DNA of 64,000 bases from positions 1 through 64,000 of the forward strand of contig NZ_VUMI01000008.1 in assembly GCF_009696275.1 (NCBI RefSeq). The letters are read 5' to 3'. Shown here in pieces: positions 17,577 to 26,952 of this stretch. The notes under the pieces are model-generated. The model was not told the origin of the DNA. It made no database searches and saw nothing but the letters and a program-made list of their open reading frames with translations. The stretch's first letter is position 1. Every line of letters begins with the position of its first letter. Source of the stretch: Eisenbergiella porci. Its GTDB lineage: Bacteria; Bacillota; Clostridia; Lachnospirales; Lachnospiraceae. The position numbers and the translations under genes were made by a program.

Positions 17577-17607
17577 GACGCAGTTCAGATATTGAGGCTT
17601 TACCGTC

Positions 17608-18476
17608 TTACCAGATGCCGAGCATCTGCTGCAGGGTCAGGCTCACAAGGGCAATGGCCACCCAGCAGGTAAATCCAAGAGCAATAGGCTTGCCTCCTGT
17701 TTTTACCAGTTTTACCACATTTGTGTTGATTCCGATAGCCGCCATGGCCATAACGATAAAGAACTTGCTCAGCTGCTTGAGGAAACCGAAGATTTCATTG
17801 GCGGCTCCCAGGACAGGCCCGGTGCAGACAGAGGTGATAACTGTGGTAATGATGGAGGCGGCAACGAAATGGAGTATGAATGTGGGGAATACGTTTTTCA
17901 GGCTGACCGGCTTCCCTTCCCCCCGCATTTCTTTCTTTTCCTTCTGCATCCTTACAAAAGCAAGCATCAGCGAAACCGGTATGATTGCCAGCGTCCGCGT
18001 CAGCTTCACGATGGTCGAATATTCCAATACCGCCCCGTTCGTACCGTGCAGCGTATCCCAGGTGGAGGCCGCCGCCGTAACGGAGGAGGTATCGTTGACC
18101 GCTGTTCCCGCAAAGAGCCCGAAGCCCGTGTCAGTCAGCCCAAGTACCTTTCCCAGCGTGGGGAAAATAAGCGCCGCTATTACATTAAAAAGAAAAATAA
18201 CGGATATGGCCTGGGCGATTTGTTCATCGTCCGCGTCAATGACAGGCGCTGCGGCCGCAATGGCAGAACCGCCGCAGATGCAGGAGCCGACGCCGATAAG
18301 AGCCGCCGTCTTGCCGGGAATCAGGTAAAGGCGATGCCTCCACTGACAGAAGACTTGTCCCTGATGGCAATTGCCAGCACCATTCCCGCTATGATCGCTA
18401 TAACCGGAGCTCCTATCACCTCCAGGGCCCCTACCTGCCTGACCAGCAGCCAGGAGGGAAATGCAAGGGAAGTCAT
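17608..18476 (-). pseudogene. YeiH-family putative sulfate exporter, internal deletion
   Basis: Two collinear pieces of a YeiH/UPF0324 membrane protein are in different frames. The N-terminal piece (from about 18476, [31 protein letters not shown]) stops at TGA 18321 after GGIAFT. The C-terminal piece starts at [20 protein letters not shown] and continues through [27 protein letters not shown] and [17 protein letters not shown] to 17608. Compared with a full-length member, about 50 residues (two to three helices) between GMVLA and the GVGSCICG motif are missing, and the frame shifts at the junction. The deletion estimate comes from memory of the family layout, not an alignment. Confidence 0.7.
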
Positions 18477-18572
18477 AATACGCAATTCATTTCCGATCAA
18501 TATTTCGTTTTCGTTCCATCTTGCATAAACGTCAGGTACAATTTCTGCCAACTGTGCATAAATCCGGGCACC

Positions 18573-18619
18573 AAAAAAACTTCCTCCGCAGGAAAACACC
18601 GTGTTTTTCTCTTCGGAAG
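18573..18619 (-). terminator. Rho-independent terminator after the sucrose genes
   Basis: On the minus strand CTTCC pairs with GGAAG around inner AAAACAC/GTGTTTT, followed by seven T. It overlaps the start of a longer frame of the YeiH-like gene, showing that gene must start downstream. Confidence 0.7.
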
Positions 18620-18701
18620 AAGTTTTCACATTTTGCAGCCGTACAGCCCTGCGGCACGGGGAATATGCCGGGCAGGCGGGAAAGCCGCTTTTTATTTTTA
18701 A

Positions 18702-20180
18702 TTACTCAGTCTCCTGACACATGGGCCAAAGAACGCCGGCTTTAGCAGACACTCCTTCCATGAGAAGGCGCCTGGTATCCTCCGTCGGGTAAAAACGGGT
18801 GGTAAACACTGTTTCTCCATGGTTGACATAAATCTCTATCAGGGATGTATCTGCCAGGATACGTACTTCCTGTATACCGGAGATCAGCGCCCTCCGCTGC
18901 GTGCGCCCCCTGCCGGCGCCGATCTGTCTGCCGGCAACATCGTCCGTGAAGGAAAGCACCGCCTCTTTTCCGTCCCAGGTAAACCTGAGAGCGTCTGCAA
19001 TCGTAATTGACAGTTTACTGTCTTTTGCGCCGCTGGCACCGGCGCCTCCTTTTTCATCCACAGAGACTATCAAATCAAAGGCGGGAGCGCAGTACACGGC
19101 TTCCCCGGCCCTCACCTCCTGCCGTTCGCCGCGCAGGGCTTCCAGCTCGGGAACCGGATACTGGAGCAGGCGGCCGTTTTGTTCCCGGATGACCCGCGGA
19201 ACCGTAAGCGCATGCTGCCAGCCGCTTTCTATCGTGGGGTTTACATATTCCTCCTCAACATCCGGCAGGCCGGCCCAGGCGATCAGCAGGGTCCTGCCGC
19301 TTTCATCCGTAAAGGTCTGAGGAGCGTAGAAATCAAACCCCTTGTCCCATTCCCGGAAATCCTCCAGCCGGCAGCCCGCCCGGAAATCTCCGTTTATCTG
19401 AAAATAACCTGCCGTATAGACATTCTAGAATTCGTGTTCATTCCTGGGAAGCCCCTGGGGGGAAAGGGAGAGGAACCATTTTCCCCCTGTGTAAAACAAA
19501 TCAGGGCATTCCCACATATAGCCGAACCTCATGGGCACGGTCAGTTCCCGGCAAAATCGCCAGTTTTCCAAATCACAGCTTTCATAGAGCAGCACCGCCC
19601 CGCAGTCATTTTTCTTCCTGCCCCCCAAAACCATATAGTATCTGTTTTCCAGGGCAAATACCTTGGGGTCGCGGATGTGCAGGGTATAGTCCGCCGGATA
19701 ATCCCTGTTCGTAAGCAGCAGCTTTTTATCCCCAAAGGTCCTGCCGTCCCGGCTTTCCACCAGCACCGTGTTGGCCTCCCGTCCCTGGGTGACATAGTCA
19801 AAGTCTCCCGGAAGCTTCACATTTCCTGTGTAAAACAGATACATGATCCCATCCTTTATAAGACAGCTTCCGGAATAAACGCCGCTTCTGTCAAACTGTT
19901 CATCCGGGGCCAGGGGAACGCCCGCATATTCCCAGTCCGTCAGGTTCCGGCTGGTGTAATGCCCCCAGAACTTTTCCCCGCCGCAGGGGTCAAAGGGCGA
20001 ATATTGGAAAAAAACATGGTAGACACCGTTCATCTGGCACAGGCCGTTAGGGTCGTTCAGCCATCCTGCGGGCGGCATAAGATGGAACTTCAGACGCCAG
20101 GGGTCTTTCTGCACCCCTTCCTGCGCCGCCGCTTCCGCCTCCCTGATTTTCCGGATCATCTGCAGTCCTGCTTCGTTCAT
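18702..20180 (-). pseudogene. sacA: GH32 sucrose-6-phosphate hydrolase with in-frame amber codon
   Basis: A 492-codon GH32 gene starts at ATG 20180 (GGAGGAGC upstream, 9 nt). Catalytic motifs are present: WLNDPNG (nucleophile Asp), RDPKVF (transition-state Asp) and ECPDLF (acid/base Glu). At codon 252 the frame meets TAG (19425-19427) within HEF-stop-NVYTAGYF, where relatives usually carry Gln; one C-to-T change explains it. The same frame then continues intact through FREWDKGFDFYAPQTF, LLIAWAGLP and the C-terminal beta-sandwich to 18702. The enzyme would cleave sucrose-6-phosphate supplied by the adjacent PTS. As that PTS gene is also broken, inactivation of the pathway is the simplest reading. 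Confidence 0.85.
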
Positions 20181-20251
20181 GGCCGCTGCTCCTCCTCTTT
20201 TTGTTTGGCACACTGTTTATTTTACACGGGAGAGCACCGGTTCCCCGGCCT

Positions 20252-21609
20252 TTACAGAGCGGCCGCCTGCGTATTTACCTGTGCATAATCTCCGGTGTTC
20301 GTCACGATAACGGGGGTTGTTATATCATAGCCTTTCCCAAGAATTCCTTCCCGGTCAAACTCTATCAGCAGATCTCCCTTTTTCACATCGGAGCCGTCCT
20401 GCACATGGGCGGTAAAATATTTTCCTTCCAGCTTTACGGTATCCATGCCGATATGAATCAGGATCTCCGTACCGTCCGTGCCCAGCAGTCCCACCGCATG
20501 GCCCGTAGAGAAAATGGTCTGCACCGTCCCGTCAAAGGGAGCGTATACCTTCCCTTCTGAGGGTATTATAGCCATACCGTTTCCAAGCACGCCGCTGGCA
20601 AGGCAATGGGCATCCAGGTATTCAGGCCTGTCCCGCTCAGAAGTCCGGCCTCCAGCGCATTGTACATATGGTGCACGCCGGCCACTACCGTAGGCGCATA
20701 GGCAGCCCCGCAGACAGCGGCGCCGATGCCGAAGGGCAGGGTAATCAGGAACTGCATGCCGGAAAGGACGCCATTTTCAATCCAGGAAAATACGGGGCCG
20801 ATGATTGTCAGCGTCAGGTAACCGGTCACAAGTACGGTTACGAGAGGCGTTACGAAAAGATCCAGGATTTCAGGCACGATTTTATGCAGCTTCTTCTCCA
20901 GCATGCACATGATCCAGACGGCGATTACCACGGGAATTACATGTCCCTGGTAGCCCACCAGGTTGATCTGGTACAGTCCGAACCAGGCATCCGCCGTTGG
21001 GATGGATTCCGCGCCGGCCACGCTCCAGGCATTGAGCAGATCCGGATGAATCATAATCATGCCCACTACTGCGCCCAGAAACAGATTTCCGCCGAAAACC
21101 CGCGCCGCACTGATGGCGATGAGCACAGGCAGGAACACGAAAGCGGCATTGCTGAACAGATGCAGGATGGTATAAGCGCCGGACTGGGCCATGGCCGGAT
21201 AAATCTTGCAGAGGCCTTCCAGAAGTCCCATTAAAAGGCCGCTTGCCACGATGGCCGGAATGATGGGTACAAATACGTCCCCCAGCGTTTTCACAGCGCG
21301 TTTCCAGAAGCTGGTCCTGGCGGAGGCGGCCTGCTTCACCTCTTCCTTGGTGGCAGCGCCGATTCCCGCAATCTGCAGGGATTCGTCATATACCTTGTTA
21401 ACCGTGCCGGTCCCGAAAATAATCTGGAGCTGGCCGGAGGCAAAGAACACGCCCTTTACTCCTTCAATATTTTCCACCGCATCCTTATCGCATTTGTCAT
21501 TGTCCGCTATTACCAGCCGCAGCCTGGCGGCGCAGTGCGCCGCACTGATAATATTCTCTTTGCCGCCGATGCTCTCATATACATCCTGCGCTGCTTTTCT
21601 GTAAACCAG
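20252..21609 (-). pseudogene. Sucrose/beta-glucoside PTS EIIBCA, start lost and internally deleted
   Basis: EIIB appears from about 21606 (YRKAAQDVYESIGGKENI, with the phosphorylation cysteine in AAHCAARLRL), but no ATG or GTG lies between it and an in-frame TAG at 21637-21639. EIIC continues through DVFVPIIPAIVASGLLMGL, the YQGHVIPVV loop and VAGVHHMYNALEAG, then breaks at NTWMPIALPAACLE, where the last part of EIIC is missing and the frame shifts. EIIA resumes at VYAPFDGTV with the active histidine in ILIHIGMDTVKLEG and ends at 20252. It is 72 bp ahead of the GH32 gene, so this was a sucrose operon. Missing start, deletion and frameshift all point to loss. Confidence 0.8.
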
Positions 21610-21686
21610 CCTAAACGGACATGTCTGTCTGCACGGCTAAATATACTGACCCACAAAACAGTTACGAAGTAAGTATTACAAAAAAA

Positions 21687-21723
21687 GAATGCGATAAATA
21701 GTTTTTGACTATCTACCGCATTC
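21687..21723 (-). terminator. Terminator of the MazF-like gene
   Basis: GAATGCG (21687-21693) pairs with CGCATTC (21717-21723), with inner ATAGT/ACTAT; the minus-strand transcript ends in a T run. Confidence 0.75.
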
Positions 21724-21739
21724 CCAAATAACCTTTACC

Positions 21740-22087
21740 TTACATACACATCCCAAAGCTTACCGCAAGCGCCCGGTCCACCTGTCCCAACAAAAGATTG
21801 TCCACTCTGCCTATGTATTCCTTAAGCCTTGAGCGGTCAATGGTACGCACCTGCTCCAGAAGAATGATGGAATCCTTTCTTAAACCGAATTTGGAATCCT
21901 CAAGCGGTATATGCGTGGGAAGCTTATGCTTTCCGGTCTGGCTTGTTATTGCGGCCACGATGACGGTGGGGCTGTAGCGGTTGCCCATATCATTCTGAAT
22001 GATAAGAACCGGACGGATGCCTCCCTGTTCTGAGCCGATCACCGGACGTAAGTCTGCGTAATATATATCACCTTTTTGAATGCTCAT
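21740..22087 (-). CDS. MazF/PemK-family endoribonuclease toxin
   Basis: 115 residues from ATG 22087 with GGAGG eight bases upstream; a longer frame to 22195 lacks a start signal. Family marks: KGDIYYADLRPVIGSEQGGIRPVLIIQND, PTVIVAAITSQ, LPTHIPL, SIILLEQVRTIDRSRL. It is of the NdoA/EndoA type found as a chromosomal single copy in many Firmicutes, cutting mRNA at short U-rich sites. No antitoxin frame is directly upstream: the 108 bases before the start encode nothing recognisable and the upstream neighbour is a PAP2 remnant. It may be controlled from elsewhere or have lost its partner. It is intact amid broken genes. Confidence 0.88.
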   Translation of the reverse strand: MSIQKGDIYYADLRPVIGSEQGGIRPVLIIQNDMGNRYSPTVIVAAITSQTGKHKLPTHIPLEDSKFGLRKDSIILLEQVRTIDRSRLKEYIGRVDNLLLGQVDRALAVSFGMCM

Positions 22088-22216
22088 TGCTGTCTCCTCC
22101 AAATAAAATACTTCGTCTGAAAATCCCTTTCTGTATCCTATTGAGGAGTGTTGCCTGTCCGGCGAGGCTTTATTCGTGGTACGATACTGCATCACGGAAA
22201 AATTATTACAAACTAT

Positions 22217-22250
22217 AAAAAACAGGGGACTACCAATAGCCCTCTGTTTT
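22217..22250 (-). terminator. Hairpin terminator
   Basis: AAAACAGGGG pairs with CCTCTGTTTT (one wobble) with T runs on the minus strand, downstream of the PAP2 remnant. Confidence 0.6.
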
Positions 22251-22266
22251 ATATATTCCTATGATA

Positions 22267-22630
22267 TTAACTATGCATCTGTTTAGTCTTTACCTTATCC
22301 ACAAGAAAACTCACCAGTTCAAACAACGCCAGGGAAATCAGGATCCCCACCGTCACGTCACTGGCAAAATGCGCTCCCATAAACACACGGCTGCTGCCCA
22401 CAACAAGACACCAGATGTAGACGACGGCCCGGAAGATATTTTCCTTTCCCGCCAGAGCAGGATAAATTCCCGGAAACAGCAGCAGCAGGATGACGCCTGC
22501 GGAATTCATGGAATGACCGCCGTAAAATAAAGAAGCGCCGTCACACCGAAGGCAATCGCCTTATCCCTCTTTTCCTCAGGCACCTTTGCCGCAAGCCATA
22601 CGGCGCACCCGGTAATGGCCAGTCCCCCTT
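22267..22630 (-). pseudogene. PAP2-family phosphatase, C-terminal fragment with frameshift
   Basis: The C-terminal part of a membrane PAP2 phosphatase can be followed: LAITGCAVWLAAKVP in one frame, then the GGHSMNSAGVILL region (the PSGH-type motif, lacking its first residues) in the next, and SSRVFMGAHFASDVTVGILI, which carries the last catalytic motif SR-x(5)-H-x(3)-D. The first half of the protein, including motif 1 (K-x6-RP), is absent upstream and the frame shifts near the second motif. It was probably a lipid phosphatase or undecaprenyl-pyrophosphatase-like enzyme. It cannot be functional as written. Confidence 0.7.
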
Positions 22631-22665
22631 TTTACAAAGTAACGTAACTGCTTTTTCTCCTGCAA

Positions 22666-23146
22666 TCACAATATTTCCTTCATGTATACCGCGATTTCTC
22701 TGATACAGTCCTCAGCCTGGGGCCCACGCCAATCTGATCGGCAAAGCCGGTTCCCGGTAAACCACCATCTTAAGCGCCGTTCCCGCCTTTTGTAGCGTTC
22801 TGGCGTAGGCAAAATCCTCAAATACCAGAAAATCATGTTCCCCGAACAGAAGAAGCGTGGGCGGCAGATCATGCATATCATCCAGAAGCGGGGAGGCATA
22901 AATATGTTCTTTTTCCAGACGACCCTGCAGGTACACCTCCTCCAGCATGTTCGACCCGGCCTGGCCGCCCATCATGCCGCTCATCATGGAAAACATGGTC
23001 TTTATAACCTTCTCATGTTTTTTGCTGCAATGATATTTTTCCGGATTCATGCCATGAAAAAATTCAGTTTCCCGCCCGGCAATGTTTACGGCCGGATAAA
23101 GAAGCACCTGCATTTTTACCATATTGCTTCTCTCTTCCCGGTACAT
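22666..23146 (-). pseudogene. Alpha/beta-hydrolase (acetyl-esterase-like), C-terminal fragment
   Basis: The frame from 23146 encodes the second half of an Aes/HSL-type hydrolase: MQVLLYPAVNIAGR, a cap-like segment, ASPLLDDMHDLPPTLLLFGEHDFLV with the catalytic Asp region, then ALKMVVYRE. From there the frame shifts twice within 40 bases: GTGFADQIGV (the catalytic His region, whose His is missing) is in a second frame and PQAEDCIREIAVYMKEIL in a third, ending at TGA 22666. The HGGG and GDSAGG half is not present. It lies just after the carboxylesterase remnant on the same strand. Confidence 0.7.
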
Positions 23147-23188
23147 GCATGTTCTTCTTCACACATGTTTATCTTCATACAAACCTGC

Positions 23189-24455
23189 TCAGTGCTGGAC
23201 ATCCTGATTCTTCATCATTTCCATCAGGTTAAAGGGCGGAAGAATACTGTCAATCAGCTCATACAGAGCGTCGTCATAATGGTCGCGCACCTCACAGCTG
23301 CGGTCAAAGATCATGGTAGGCTCTTTTTCCTCCGTTACCGCATCCCACTGGGGAAGTCCGGAATGTCCCGGCCTGCCGGTCCGTGTAAAGGTCATCAGGG
23401 CGCCGAACATCCGGGCCTCCAGTTCATCGGAAACACCCTGGATGCCGCATACCTCCACCTTATCCGTATTGTGGAAAAAGAAGGGGATATCCGAACAGTG
23501 CCATGCGATTTTCTGATGCTGGATCGGGAACTCCAGGATAAAGTTGTAAAGGTAGGTCCCCGCGTCTCCCTTCGCGTGGAGCTTTGCCAGACGTTTGGAG
23601 GGCTGACGCATCACACGGTCCACATTCAGCAGATCCGTGGCATATTTTCCGGGATAGGCTTTGGCAAAGGCGGCGATCATTTCATCCGTATGTTCCCCAT
23701 AAACCTTTGCGATAATCTCCCTTGCCTCTTCCCCAGACAGCTTTGTTTTATCATAGGTTTCCGGCAGGAATGCGAACTCCCCGAATACGGAACCGATCAA
23801 AAGCGGGATCTGATATGCATGTTCACGGAAGCCGCACTCCAGCGGGCTGCCGAGATAATAATCATTTAACAGCGGGGATCCTCCCACATAGCCGCCCTTC
23901 ATGGCAATCAGCGCGCTGACCTTTGTGTAGGCTTTTGCCAGCTCATAATAAGGTACGGTTTCCAGCTTTTCCACATCCCCCTCGCCAAGCCCCAGCTCCG
24001 CGAGCAGTGCCCTAACGATCTCACGCCCGTCGCCGCGGCAGATAGGCAGTGTGGCTGCATCCCCAACGCCGCTCATGATCATGCCCTTATGGAACAGGCC
24101 GTCCGCATCCGGAATCTGCATCAGGTCGGCCACCTTCATACCGCCTCCGGATTGGCCGAAAATTGTTACATTCTCAGGATTCCCGCCGAACAGGGCGATA
24201 TTTTTATGTATCCAGCGTAATGCCGCCACCATATCCGCATGGCCTGCATTTCCGGAGTTTTTGTACTTTTCCCCGAAGGGGGACAGATCAAGATATCCCA
24301 GCAGATTCAGACGGTGATTGACGGAAACCACAACCACATCCCCGTCCATGCACATGTTATACCCGTCATAGGCAACCTGCTCAATGGAAGATCCGGCGAA
24401 ATATCCGCCACCGTGCAGCCATGTGTTTCCCTGAATGACTCTTATTTTCCTTCTG
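23189..24455 (-). pseudogene. Type-B carboxylesterase, N-terminally truncated
   Basis: About 410 residues of a carboxylesterase/para-nitrobenzyl esterase family protein. The oxyanion motif WLHGGGYFAGSSIEQ lies at the very beginning, followed by VVVVSVNHRLNLLGYLDL, the nucleophile elbow TIFGQSGGGMK (Gly-x-Ser-x-Gly), a Glu/Asp segment near SVFGEFAFLPE and the catalytic His in WHCSDIPFFFHN. Family members have about 100 more residues before HGGG, and here an unrelated-looking stretch (TGDRRKIRVIQGN) replaces them with no start codon or ribosome binding site. The catalytic core is otherwise uninterrupted to 23189. It is an N-terminal deletion remnant, unless translation begins at the internal ATG 24355, which would omit HGGG. 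Confidence 0.7.
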
Positions 24456-24479
24456 TCTCCTGTTTCTGTAAATCTGCCA

Positions 24480-25030
24480 TTACCGTCGGATCGCCTCCTT
24501 CCGCTGAAACACCTGGTACCGGTTGGCCGGTTTCAGACGCTCCCAGCCACCGCCCTCCGGCAGCTCCTCCTTTTCCTCCAGGAAATGCCGGACCAGGTTT
24601 TCAAGAAGCGCCGCAATCCGGTTCTTTAAATAGAGGGACTGCCTCATCTCATATTTATACTGCGCCTGAAAGGCCCGGGCCAGATTGTTCCGGAGTACAT
24701 CATAGATCTCCTGCCTGTCCTTCGGATACAGGAAGGAACGGCAGTTTACCTTGTGGCTCAGAAGCTCCGGACTGATGGAGGCCAGATAATGCAGGGAAAT
24801 CGACAGCGACAGCGCATACGCATCCCCGTCCAGCTCAAGCTCAAGCATCTGGAAGCTGTTGACGGCAAAAATATCCCCTTCATTGATGCGGTATGCCGGC
24901 CCGTTATGGGTAAAGCATACCCGCCCGCCCCTTTTAGTACGAAAATCAGTTCCAGTTCCGGATGCCACAGCGGGCGTTCGTCCTCCCTGCGCAGCAGGGT
25001 AAACCAGAAGTCCTCCTGTTTTTTGTCAGA
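24480..25030 (-). pseudogene. AraC-type regulator, N-terminal sensor fragment with frameshift
   Basis: The cupin-like ligand-sensing half of an AraC regulator: KQEDFWFTLLRREDERPLWH and ELELIFVLKGAG in one frame, then RVCFTHNGPAYRINEGDIFAVNSFQMLEL in the next, the shift falling in a GGGGCGGGCGGG run near 24928-24940. It continues through VRHFLEEKEELPEGGGWERLKPA and breaks just where the C-terminal DNA-binding domain should begin. No start codon precedes it (an in-frame TAA is upstream). It was presumably the regulator of the nearby esterase genes. Confidence 0.65.
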
Positions 25031-25167
25031 TTAATTGTTTTTCTCCTGCCCTTTTTATATAAAGCCATACATTGCTGTCATGAATAACAGTGAAATGCAT
25101 TACTGGCAAGCATTAGGTTGACATTTTCCATAATGTCATACCATATTTTCAGGTACAAAAATTACAG

Positions 25168-25563
25168 TTATTTTCTTAGTTCTTCAACAAGCTTACCAAC
25201 CTTACTTCCTACAGAATGTTCAAGTTCTATGTCATCTTCGCAAAACTGTTTTTCATTCACAACCGCCTTATCAATTCTCCTTAAAAGCTCCTCACTATCG
25301 TATTTTGACTTTGGATATATAAAGCTTTTTCTATCCCGATCAATAATAAAGCATATTTTATCCAACTCTGCATCGTAGGTAAAAGACTGTTCCTTAATAA
25401 TTGAAGGAATTTCATCTACAAGATGAGTGGTTTCCGTTTCCTCTACAAGTGCTGAAAGAAGCAATTCTAATGAACCTTGTATATCTTTAACTTCGTCCTT
25501 CAGCAGCACACCAATCTGGTTTTGACAAACGGTTGTTAATATATTCCAGATTCCCCTTGCCAT
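25168..25563 (-). CDS. Hypothetical protein of unknown family
   Basis: A 131-residue acidic frame with lower GC content than its neighbours. It opens with MARGIWNILTTVCQNQIGVLL, continues through an ESLELLL-like acidic helix (VEETETTHLVDEIPSIIKEQ) and contains KICFIIDRDRKSF, a hydrophobic strand ending in D-x-D, of the kind seen in TOPRIM or RloB-like nucleases, though the rest of those folds is not visible. The C terminus is helical and charged. It starts 8 bp after the end of a GH27 fragment and lacks a clear ribosome binding site. I do not recognise the family. It could be a fragment of a mobile defence-type gene; this is speculative. Confidence 0.4.
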   Translation of the reverse strand: MARGIWNILTTVCQNQIGVLLKDEVKDIQGSLELLLSALVEETETTHLVDEIPSIIKEQSFTYDAELDKICFIIDRDRKSFIYPKSKYDSEELLRRIDKAVVNEKQFCEDDIELEHSVGSKVGKLVEELRK

Positions 25564-25571
25564 TACTCTAG

Positions 25572-25760
25572 TTATTTTATTCCGGCGGAATCCCTTCCGC
25601 CTAAAAAGCCGTCGTCAATATTCACATAGGTATAGCCATGCTCAGCCAGCCCTGTCCTGACAAGCATATCCACCTGTTCCTTTATTTTTTCTTCTGAAAT
25701 CCCTGTCCGAAAACAGTTCCAGGATGCCCATCCCATAATAGGCGTTTTTCTTTTGTTCAT
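25572..25760 (-). pseudogene. GH27-type alpha-galactosidase, N-terminal fragment
   Basis: 62 codons only. The sequence PIMGWASWNCFRTGISEEKIKEQVD and TYVNIDDGF matches the first beta-alpha unit of GH27/GH36-like alpha-galactosidases (the MGW-x-SWN motif and the NIDDGW-like strand). It then stops at TAA after GGRDSAGIK, whereas the family needs about 350 more residues. No continuation is seen in other frames. Confidence 0.75.
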
Positions 25761-25792
25761 TTTCTACCTCCAAAATTTGTTATCTGTCCTTC

Positions 25793-26752
25793 TTATTCCC
25801 TTTCCGGAAACAGCCACCCCGAATATTCCAGAATAGACTGGTTCCTTAACTGTTCATCCGCCTGAAGCATCTGCTTACGGTACTCTCTGGGAGACATCTG
25901 CATGATACGTCCAAAAAGCCTGTTAAAACTGGAAATGGATTGAAATCCGGTCTGCTCAGCAATATTTAAAATCGTATCCTGGGTACTACGCAACAGAACA
26001 CAGGCCTTCATAATCCTTGTTATATTCAGATATTCAAGCGGCGGCATCCCCATAATATCATGAAAGGTACGTCTGAAATGCGTAGCGCTTAAATGACATT
26101 GTTCGGCCAGCTGTTCTACCGTCAATGGCTGATCATAGTAATTTTCTATGTAATTTAATGCGGAGGTAATTGGCTGGGAATACTCCGGCATACCCGATTC
26201 TATTTCGGGATTGGCCTTTGCCTCAAGATACTGCATCCGATAAAGCTTGATATACAGTGAAAGCAATAATCCCTGTGCACTCAGCTCATATCCTGTCTCC
26301 TGTTTTTTCAGTTCCTCAATCGCCTGTACCGCCAGAGAATATATGTCAGGATATTCCTGCTGGCCAAATATAAAATTACAGTTATGAAAGCTGTACATTG
26401 ACAGATCAAAATTACGCCAAGCGGAAGGGAGAAACCTCGCAAATAAAAGCTCCGGATCTAAAAAAATATAGGACCAATGGCTCTTTGTCCCGGGCGCCGA
26501 ATATGTTGTATGCGGTATATTGCGGGGAATACAGGTGACATCCCCCTTCTTAAAGGTATATGTCTTCCCGAAAAATTCCATCTTACCGCTGTCACTGTGG
26601 CAGACACCCAGTTCAAGACAATTATGAAAATGCAGCCTCCCACTGGGTTTATCAGATATCCTCCAATAATCTCCCGCAAGAAGTACCACCGGAAAATGAA
26701 GCGGAAGAAAATAACTGCGGTATTCTGTTATAACATTTTTACGTCTTGCCAT
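25793..26752 (-). CDS. AraC-family transcriptional regulator
   Basis: 319 residues, intact. The N-terminal cupin sensor (about 15-130) has HFHNCLELGVCHSDSG, KKGDVTCIPRNIPHTTYS typical of sugar-responsive AraC proteins. Two HTH units are at the C terminus (about 205-300): LTVEQLAEQCHLSATHFRRTFHDIMGMPPLEYLNITRI and ILNIAEQTGFQSISSFNRLFGRIMQMSPREYRK. It lies just upstream of the GH27 remnant on the same strand and next to a divergent solute-binding-protein remnant, so it probably once controlled an alpha-galactoside uptake and degradation locus now lost. Its present targets are unknown. Confidence 0.88.
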   Translation of the reverse strand: MARRKNVITEYRSYFLPLHFPVVLLAGDYWRISDKPSGRLHFHNCLELGVCHSDSGKMEFFGKTYTFKKGDVTCIPRNIPHTTYSAPGTKSHWSYIFLDPELLFARFLPSAWRNFDLSMYSFHNCNFIFGQQEYPDIYSLAVQAIEELKKQETGYELSAQGLLLSLYIKLYRMQYLEAKANPEIESGMPEYSQPITSALNYIENYYDQPLTVEQLAEQCHLSATHFRRTFHDIMGMPPLEYLNITRIMKACVLLRSTQDTILNIAEQTGFQSISSFNRLFGRIMQMSPREYRKQMLQADEQLRNQSILEYSGWLFPERE

Positions 26753-26952
26753 GATATTCCTCCTCCTCCTTTTTTTCTATTTAATCTTATCAGATATGCA
26801 GAAATAATTAAATCAATCCGTAAAAATTTATTGTTAATTTACAAAAACCAATAAAATTTATGCATTGTACGTCGTTTCGGCGTCTTCAGGCGGAATAAAT
26901 GGTCGTTTTTGCACAAAACAAATTTGAATATGAATAGAAAACGTACAATTCC

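Noticed and set aside
19425-19427. Programmed recoding of the amber codon in GH32.
   Set aside because: No suppressor tRNA or stimulatory structure is evident and the adjacent PTS gene is independently broken, so simple mutation explains it.
21740-25563. A defence island built from MazF and the unknown ORF.
   Set aside because: The two are 3 kb apart and separated by metabolic gene remnants; no restriction, CRISPR, Abi or other defence gene is visible.
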